Shown here: positions 57,258 through 64,000 of the stretch, in pieces | Layout: the number at the start of each line of letters is the position of its first letter | How positions within the stretch are numbered: the stretch's first letter is position 1 | Origin: Clytia hemisphaerica | Lineage: Eukaryota > Cnidaria > Hydrozoa > Leptothecata > Clytiidae | DNA length: 64,000 nucleotides | Direction of reading: 5' to 3' | NCBI GenBank assembly: GCA_902728285.1 | Contig: CACVBU010000028.1 | Span: 29,750-93,749 of the forward strand | Translations under genes and position numbers: made by a program | Notes under the pieces: model-generated | Told to the model about the DNA's origin: nothing | What the model saw: only the letters and a program-made list of their open reading frames with translations | The model's database searches: none

Positions 57258-57447
57258 CTCTCGGGTACCTAAAAGCCGCCCCCCCCCCCTCGCTTATTAA
57301 TTTTTGGGAAAATGTTTTTGAAAGTTCCCTCTTTTGTCCTAATTCAGCTGTATTAGCCTCCTTTTCAAAAATTTTCCACCCAGGACATTTTTATTCCAAC
57401 CCCCCCCCCCCCCGCTTATTCCAATCCGGCTATTAGGTACCCGAGAG
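57258..57447. mobile_element. 190-bp MITE, TA target duplication
   Basis: CTCTCGGGTACCTAAAAGCC at the left, ggctattaggtacccgagag at the right, flanked by TA on both sides (57256-57257, 57448-57449). C-runs sit inside both ends. Tc1/mariner-like. Confidence 0.88.
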
Positions 57448-57449
57448 TA

Positions 57450-58150
57450 GTATGAGAGCAGTCATCTGTTGCTCATAAAACAACTTCCACATAATATTTT
57501 GTGGACGACTTCGACAAAGAGGTTTCAAATTTCAAGCTAATACAAATAATGTAATCAATATTTGGAGAAATCATTTTAAGCCAATACATAATTATGGGTA
57601 ATAGGGGGGGGGGGGTTGAAAGACATATCTCTTCTCTTCGTAATTTTTGGATTCGGTAAACAGCATATGAGCATGATTTTACAACTTTCGAAAGAAATTA
57701 GAATTGATACAAAATGAACTCATCAGTGGTCATGTTTGTTTATTTGGTACAATCATGGAAGAGGTTTGGAGATGTAGTGAAGTGATCACGAAAGTGGCGA
57801 TGATTAGGAAAGAGCAAGTTATTTTGATAATGATGCATTAACTCGAGTGTTTACAATGACGAAATAAGACTGGGTGATCGTTCATTCAGTAGTAGAATAT
57901 AACCTACTTTTAGAAAATCTGTTACTAAAAGAAATATGATATCCCACTGCGTTGTTTTGAACAGAAACATGAACAGCGTAGTTGGTCGTTAGTTAGATTG
58001 ATTAAATCTATTACTTTGCTTACTGTTGACATTATAATCAATTCGTACTCCATGATACTCAAATGATTGTAAAATAAAAGAGCATTACCGTGATACCAGC
58101 AGGGGTCATTTAACTGTCTTCGCCTATTTTCCCATGTTTGTCGACGTATT
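57450..58150. other. No gene recognised
   Basis: AT-rich, with a 13-G run near 57605. Confidence 0.4.
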
Positions 58151-58151
58151 C

Positions 58152-59311
58152 TTATGAATGTCTATAGAACATTCGCATGACATCCTCTTCAGGCACCAAA
58201 TGATAATACATCCTTTCTTTTATTGTAGGCCAACTGATGTTTATTATCGCATCAGCATTGTGGCTGTCGAGAAAAAGAGAAATGGAAATGCAATAGAATT
58301 CTTTTTATGATTCATTCACAAAAGAAAACATGTCTAAATAGTATGACGTACTTACTTCCGCTTGGCCATGAAAAAGTACAAGTGACGTGAATTCGAATTT
58401 GATTTTAGCATCTTTTCTATGGAGCGCCTGGCACGAAAGAGTATGACAAATTTGTGATGACCAAAAATTCGTATTGGATTTTGCAAAAACCAAAAAAATG
58501 TGACTGTAACCTCAAAATGTTCAGAAAAAAAGTTAATTTGAGATGAAAAGTATCGAAAGGGCTTCGGTTAGCTCGAATTTCCTCACATTTGTCTTGTACA
58601 TTTTCTAAGTGTTCCTGTTTAAGATGGAACTTAGCATTATCTCTTTCCTATGAAAACAAAAGTGCAAAGAAAATGTTGGAAAAGCTTCGTATCCTTCTCT
58701 TTACAACTGTGAACCAATGCTATTTGTTTTATGGTATCATAACCCAGGAAAGCGTTTGAGCTAAACCAAAAGGTCACAAATCAGTGGCGATTAAAATTCT
58801 TTAATACTCTACTTCCTTGTTCTTTTCTTAAAATATCTCAAGAACTGAAAAGATACGACTAAGCTTCGTTTAACAAATACGCCTTAATACAACTAAAGAC
58901 TTTTATGACGGATTTTCAGTGAATTCCGTTTTTTGAATTCAAGTACTTCCCTCATCCACGCATTAGAGAAAGATTGCCAAAAGTCATCTTTTTCTCGTGT
59001 CTCTTGCTCGCAAACTTTCATTACTCTTGAGACAACAATGTATTTAAATAATTTTGACCTTCCATTTTCACTGGAGAAAAGTTTTTATACAATATGCATG
59101 TATTTCAATTTGCTGTTGATCCAAATCCAAAAAGAAAATGGACGTTGTAAAGCATCATAAAATATGAAGTAATTCGTTCATCAAATCTTGACACCAATTA
59201 ACCGTTTTCGTAACAAGCCAATAATTGAAAAATTCATTTTATATAAAATTCAAGCTTGAAATGGTATATTAAGCAATACATACTGCATAACACTCAGGTG
59301 ATGCTGGAACA
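58152..59311 (-). CDS. 3' exons of an unrecognised gene with a charged helical region
   Basis: Five exons join in phase: 59311-59284, 59025-58947, 58647-58511, 58427-58356 and 58263-58152. Together they read FQHHLSVMQVMKVCEQETRE, KDDFWQSFSNAWMRE, then ERDNAKFHLKQEHLENVQDK and CEEIRANRS, and finish NADAIINISWPTIKERMYYH ... FYRHS and a stop. The middle is rich in E, K, Q and R and probably forms a coiled coil, perhaps BAR-like. The exon 58427-58356 has a second open frame (ALHRKDAKIKFEFTSLVLFH) that could be the true one, joining other 3' exons (57035, or 58238). So the C-terminal end is uncertain. Upstream exons were not resolved. Confidence 0.45.
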
Positions 59312-59571
59312 CTGAAAAAATGTCCACACAACATACTGCCTTTTGTCTATGTATGAAAATTAGGGATTAGGGACCCTAGGGATTCATTCCAATACATTTT
59401 TTTTACGATCATTTGTCATTTTTCATTTGATAGCTGACGATTCGAAAAAGATGAAACTAGAAGTACTATAATTCAAATTTTGTTTTTTGTGTACACTGTA
59501 TGTATGAAAATGATCAAGAAATGTGGGATTTCTAAGTTCAATTTGTTATTCTATTTAAAATGGGTACAAAT

Positions 59572-59966
59572 CTAATCACTACCACCCATCCCCCCCCCCC
59601 CCCGTTTCAAATGTAATGTTAAATATTTTCTTCCTGAATGGTGAAAAACATAGAAACCTTCCTCAGGTCTAGACTTCTCAATGAGGCAACTGAGACTGCA
59701 TGAGAGAATGGGATCATTTTTATCATTAGATTGTAAATGATCCACACCATTATCATAAGAAAGAATGCAACTTTGTGGCATCATTAAAAAAATTCTCTGC
59801 AAGTTTCCATGGCTTTCTAATAAAGAAAAGAATTGGAGTAATATATAAAAACAATTTATTGTAATAGAAGAGGGTGGAATGTGCAGTAATTCACGCATGA
59901 AAGGAATTTCATTTTGAAACTTTACCACAAAATTAGTAAATTTCCCTAAATTTACAGTGATTTCAG
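59572..59966 (-). other. 134-codon open frame, status unclear
   Basis: Minus frame from 59976 to 59572 (NRPEITVNLGKFTNFVVKFQ; later SNDKNDPILSCSLSCLIEKS). Its start overlaps, antisense, the plus exon at 59967. An internal tttctttattag could be an acceptor. It may be part of an upstream exon of the gene below or a chance frame next to a C-run. Confidence 0.25.
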
Positions 59967-61327
59967 GCCGATTCAAGTTGTTATCTCTCAGTTTTTGCTA
60001 GAAGTCGAGCCTATTCCGGTTAGTGTAAAACGCAGGTCACAGGTCGCAGGTCGCAGGTCACAGGTCACAGGTCAGTGATGACAGGTTAACTCTAAACAAT
60101 GTCATTGCAGAGGAAAATGTTTGGAAAAGACAAAGAATTATCAAAAACATAATTCTCAAGCAATTTCATCCATATAAAACCATTTCAAACATCAAAATTT
60201 AACCATGTGCTTTTATCGATCTTTCGCAGTTTGCGCCGTGTATAACGCAGACCAGAAAATATTTGAAACCATATTATACGTATAACAGGTATATTACATA
60301 TTGTAATGTTTGTAATGTTATATGATGGTTACATATAATAAAACACATCGCTCTAAAACTAACTTCTCAGAGAACTCACGAGCTTCTGACTGGTGTAATT
60401 TTATATCCAGCCATATTGTTATCATCACATTCGGCATGCTGAATATTTTTGGTGTTTTTCTCTTGTAAGACATGATATTTTGTAATTCTGTCAATATTTT
60501 TGTCAAAAATTGTCATTAAGTCATTAAAATGACAATTGAATAATTAATTAGTTTCATCCTTCTAAAACCACTCTCTTAGGGACCTCACAAGCTTCTGATT
60601 GGTGCCGTTTTATATCCATTCACACTATCTACATCACATTCTGTATTATAAATATTTTTCGTTTTTTTGTCTGTTCTTGCATCATATTTTATGATTCTGT
60701 TAATATTTTTGTCAAAAATTGTCATTAAGACATTAAAATAATAACTGAATAATTAATTAGTTCCATCCTTCTAAAACCACTCACTTAGGGTCCTTGCAAG
60801 CTTCTGTTTGGTGCCATTTTATATCCATTCACACCATCCACATCACATTTTGTATAATAAATATTTTTCTTGCTTTTGTCTTGTTAGGCATCATATTTTA
60901 TGATTTTGTCATTATTTTTGTAAGTAAGTGTCACTATGTCAAAATAGGTTGTTATTCTATTCAATTGTCATTTTATAATATCTAAATAGCATGTATTACT
61001 ATTTTGTAATTTAATGCGCTATGTATTGATGTTATGTTATGTATATGTTATGATCTTTTTTTCTTCCGGTCTGCACTTTGTTGACCTGTGACCTGTGACC
61101 TGCGACCTGTGACCTGTGACCTGCGACCTGTGACCTGTGACCTGCGTTTTACACTAACCGAGCCTATTCTCAGTCACTGGCAAGACGAAGCCTTCATTCG
61201 AATTAGAGAAAAAAAGAGAGTTGAATACATAATACAGTACTCAAAAAGCCAAAAAGATGAAAATAAACAAAAAGTTATAAATATCGTGAAAAAACCAAAC
61301 GCTAAAGGAACTAATGGGAAGGGTTGA
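59967..61327 (+). pseudogene. Terminal coding exon split by a TIR element
   Basis: After acceptor gatttcag the exon reads PIQVVISQFLLEVEPI (59968-60016). The 1144-bp element follows. The text then resumes LSHWQDEAFIRIREKKRVEY and ends in VKKPNAKGTNGKG with a TGA at 61325-61327. Removing the element and one 9-bp duplication restores a single frame of about 70 codons. With the element in place, translation would stop inside the left heptamer array. I do not recognise the protein. If the gene is real, this allele is broken or the element is spliced around. The upstream exons of this plus-strand gene were not found. Confidence 0.5.
60017..61160. mobile_element. TIR element with AGGTCAC heptamer arrays, copy 2 (9-bp TSD)
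   Basis: Both ends are CGGTTAGTGTAAAACGC (right end inverted), followed at once by tandem AGGTCAC/AGGTCGC: six units on the left and nine on the right. The TSD AGCCTATTC is exact at 60008-60016 and 61161-61169. Inside, a unit of about 205 bp is repeated three times (60330-60960: ccttctaaaaccactc, gcttctgattggtgcc, tttatatccattcaca, ttttgtcaaaaattgtcatt). No transposase is present. The right array is open in the frame that enters the exon downstream (repeated TCDLRPV). Confidence 0.93.
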
Positions 61328-62030
61328 ATGAGAATTGAATACTAATTAGAAATCAAAAGATGAAAGCGAAACGTCATTTCATACTATTTTTCTCTGATTA
61401 GTATTTTGTCGGTAACGTCATCAATCGCCTTAACTGACATTTCTTTGCACTTGAATAACTTCTGTTTCATTGATTAATTCATACCATTATTCAAAGATTA
61501 AATGGGAAAAAATAGCTGGATAATATTTGTTACAAAAGACCATTTTTCTTCGGACAGGTACTTATATATGTGTACCTTTGAAAAAAATAAGATGTCTTTA
61601 AGCCAAAGAATAGTGGATGACTTCCTCGAAGTACTTAAAAGAAATTACAGTAGTTGAAACCACATAAACGAAATTCAGAGGGAGAAGTTAGAAGACATCG
61701 CATCATTGCCGTGTGGTTAGACGACTTGCCGTACACGTGCCATAAAAATAACATTGACATCCTTGTCAAAAAAATACTTTTTTACGAAATAGCCTCTATT
61801 CGTCATCAAGGAGAGTAACCAAGCTGGAGATTATTGACTTTTAAACAAATAAATAAAAATAATAGTGAAGAGCCGGTAGTATAAAGTTATTGTTTTATAC
61901 AAGGCGACCGCTGATTGGCTAATCATCTTTTTAAAAGACGTGATTTTGTAAAGCGCGTGAATCATTTACAGTAAGAACATTGACAGCGTCGAGTCGAACT
62001 TTTTCGAGAAATTAATTGATTTATCTGAAA
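61328..62030. other. Intergenic, probably containing the next promoter
   Basis: No motif can be assigned with confidence. 61410-61640 is plain AT-rich DNA. Confidence 0.35.
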
Positions 62031-62038
62031 GACAAGAT

Positions 62039-63374
62039 ATGGCTTCAATCCAAAATTCTTTGATCATGTGAGTAAATTTTCGTGATTTGATTTTGATTTT
62101 GTTGCCTTTTGGTGAAGCGTTTTATACTTTTATAAATGTTTTATACAGTTTTCAAATGGACAAAATTGTCAAGATTACTTTCTAAGGAGTAGCAGCTTGG
62201 TGGTCATTTGTTTGTTTCCTTTAATGACGACAAAAAAAACACAAAAAATGCGTTGCAGCCTATACACAAGAGCGCCGATAGACAGGGCTTACGACTTTTT
62301 GCTTCTATTTTCATTTCAATGTGGTCGAATTATTTGAAATTCACCGCGCTGTTAATTGATCAGAACGGAATCTATGCGCCAATAGAATTTATGAGTAAAC
62401 AACATTTTACTTTGCTGATCGCTTTGCCAACCAATTAAGGCTAGAATTAATTGGATAAAAATAGATTTGCGGTATCCGTTCTTTTAAATGCCAGTCATGA
62501 GAAAATGGTAATCACATACAGCAAGGTCGTGGTGAGGAGTAGTCACACACTTAACAAAGTAACATGGAGTTTCTTTTCCTTTTTAGCTTGGTCTGTATTG
62601 CTGGGATTGTCTCAGGAGGATCACCGCCAAGCTCTTTCAACGTAAGTCAATGATTTCATCTTCACTCATAAGCAAAATCCTGTTAGCGAGCGTGTAGAAT
62701 ATTCAAGAATTGGATTAAAGAGAAGCAAGTTTGAGCAATTCCCGAGTGGTTTTAAAGCTAATTGGAATTATTATCGCCTTCATTCAAGATTTTTTCTTTT
62801 GAGTTTTGAGAAGGCGGAGTTGACAAAAATGTTCGGAAGAAAATGTCTTTCAACAATTTGTCAAGAATTTCGTGCTTTTTCTGACATCATGACATGTAAA
62901 TTGGAAAGAATGCGAAGCGCTTTTGAATGCGTTATTTTTCCCACTTATATTTTGTGAATATAGGGGTTGGATTTAATTAAAGAAACTTTCTGATACCTTG
63001 TGACATTTTCAACACCATGTCATTTCTGTAAATAATATTTTTGTCGGCTCGTATTCTGCCATATAATCGCGTGTCATATTAGACGAAATTGTTCAGGCAA
63101 TTTACTTTCCCGAATTTAATTGATTTTCACACTTTTATGGATTCACAGAAAAAGCCGAATTCAAAATTCAAATCACTCAAAGGGATTTGGCTGGACAACA
63201 TCAGGAACAAAAACCCGACAAATGTGCCGCTCGAGCATCAAACAAGAAGTGACGCAATGCAATTGTATTCTATTCGATCCAAACAAATCGTCAAAGTTAA
63301 AGAAGTCAGCGAAAAAGCCTGGGAACAACCTAACTATGAGTTGACCATGACACCAAAAAGTCGCAGCAGAAGAG
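62039..63374 (+). CDS. First three exons of a secreted precursor protein, unrecognised
   Basis: Exons 62039-62067, 62587-62641 and 63149-63374 join with correct phases (donors gtgagt, gtaagt and gtaatt; acceptors ttttag and ttcacag). The start gives MASIQNSLIILVCIAGIVSG, a clear signal peptide with a probable cut after about residue 20. Then GSPPSSFN, KKPNSKFKSLKGIWLDNIRN, a basic middle (SIRSKQIVKVKEVSEKAWEQ) and TMTPKSRSRRG at the last visible junction. The RSRR site could be a furin cleavage site, so a pro-domain of a growth factor or prohormone is possible. That is inference. About 103 codons are visible; the gene continues beyond the window. Confidence 0.6.
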
Positions 63375-64000
63375 GTAATTATATTCTCGCGTGTTTTGGC
63401 AGCAGACCTCCAAAATGTCCCTGCAACTTAACCAAAACAAAATTTTTCCTAAATTACTAAGGAGCTATTAGGCAAGTTTAATGACCATAATTATCCCTCC
63501 CTCAAAGCATTGTGTTTGTTATTTTGGAAAGTTTCTGCTGGCGTAATAGGAAGTCGTTGAGGTTTGACGTGTGCCATGATTACTCTATTCTTTGCTTGCT
63601 TGTGGAAGAATTTGAAAGAGAATTAAAACACAAAAGAAACAAAAGAAATTTCGTCGAAAGCTTCCTTTCTTTAACTGCGTTGGATGAGCATCATTTTCAT
63701 ATGGTCCTTGACAATTCCTGACCTTTCTTTGGGTCCTTATGCACGGAAACTCATCAGTTATTCTTGTTTTGAAAAAAAAACTGTTCAAATGACGTTCGTT
63801 TCCTATGACAAAGTCACACCTACATATTGAACATTTTAATTTTGTGCTCAATTTGTTTTGAAATTCAACCAAATAAAAAAAATATTGAGCAAAACTATCA
63901 GTTTTTAAGATAACAGCGATGAAAACTTAAAATCTCAATTGACATATTGACTCGAAAAAAATATCTTAGTAGGTTGACGCACCATGTCACTTGTACAAAA
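63375..64000 (+). other. Intron 3 of the secreted-precursor gene
   Basis: Begins with the donor at 63375. ORFs in it (63512-63721 plus, 63872-63585 minus) have no splice sites or motif support. Nothing else seen. Confidence 0.4.

Noticed and set aside
59572-59976. 134-codon minus ORF as a complete gene
   Set aside because: No supported start, ends in a C-run translated as glycines, and conflicts with the plus-strand exon at 59967.

Overview
The window is nuclear DNA of an invertebrate-like animal. It is AT-rich, its genes have short exons with GT-AG introns, and it is saturated with mobile DNA: Penelope-like elements, CR1/L2-type LINEs, a Ty3/gypsy relic, many TIR/MITE elements and large fold-backs. 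No rRNA gene, confident tRNA gene, CRISPR array or prokaryotic operon was seen. The species cannot be named from sequence alone.

Host genes are few and mostly invisible as long ORFs, so I joined exons by eye using splice sites, phase and protein sense. The best is a cation-dependent mannose-6-phosphate receptor-like gene on the minus strand (six exons, 12743 down to 8972). Others are: three C-terminal exons of a BRCT protein resembling DNA ligase IV (41395 down to 40383, minus); one membrane-protein exon at 46231-46395 (plus, possibly sterol O-acyltransferase-like); a five-exon 3' part of an unrecognised gene (59311 down to 58152, minus); a terminal exon interrupted by a transposon (59967-61327, plus); and the first three exons of a secreted-precursor gene (62039-63374, plus). 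A broken coding relic lies at 481-2590.

Layout: 0.5-2.6 kb coding relic with a MITE and a 122-bp tandem repeat; 5.3-8.85 kb Penelope-like element (PLE) next to the receptor gene; 9.0-12.7 kb receptor gene with MITEs in its introns; 13.1-13.8 kb fold-back; 15.7-20.3 kb giant fold-back carrying three nested insertions; 20.3-25.3 kb gypsy relic split by a LINE fragment, itself holding a TIR element; 25.9-26.9 kb TIR element; 26.95-33.25 kb LINE with two DNA transposons nested in ORF1; 33.6-39.7 kb repeats, an assembly duplication and a fold-back; 40.4-41.4 kb BRCT gene; 41.66-43.89 kb palindromic PLE insertion; 44-56 kb dispersed and tandem repeats; 56.7-64 kb gene-bearing region.

The most interesting signal is a TIR element group (17632-18551, 60017-61160, 27051-28230). 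Each end has a 17-bp box of pattern CGGnnAGTnnAAAACGC followed at once by an array of 7-bp tandem repeats. The box is shared, but the heptamer differs (AGGTCAC in two copies, CTACTAC in the third). Target duplications are 9, 9 and 10 bp. The AGGTCAC arrays are also perfect tandem DR1 nuclear-receptor-type sites.
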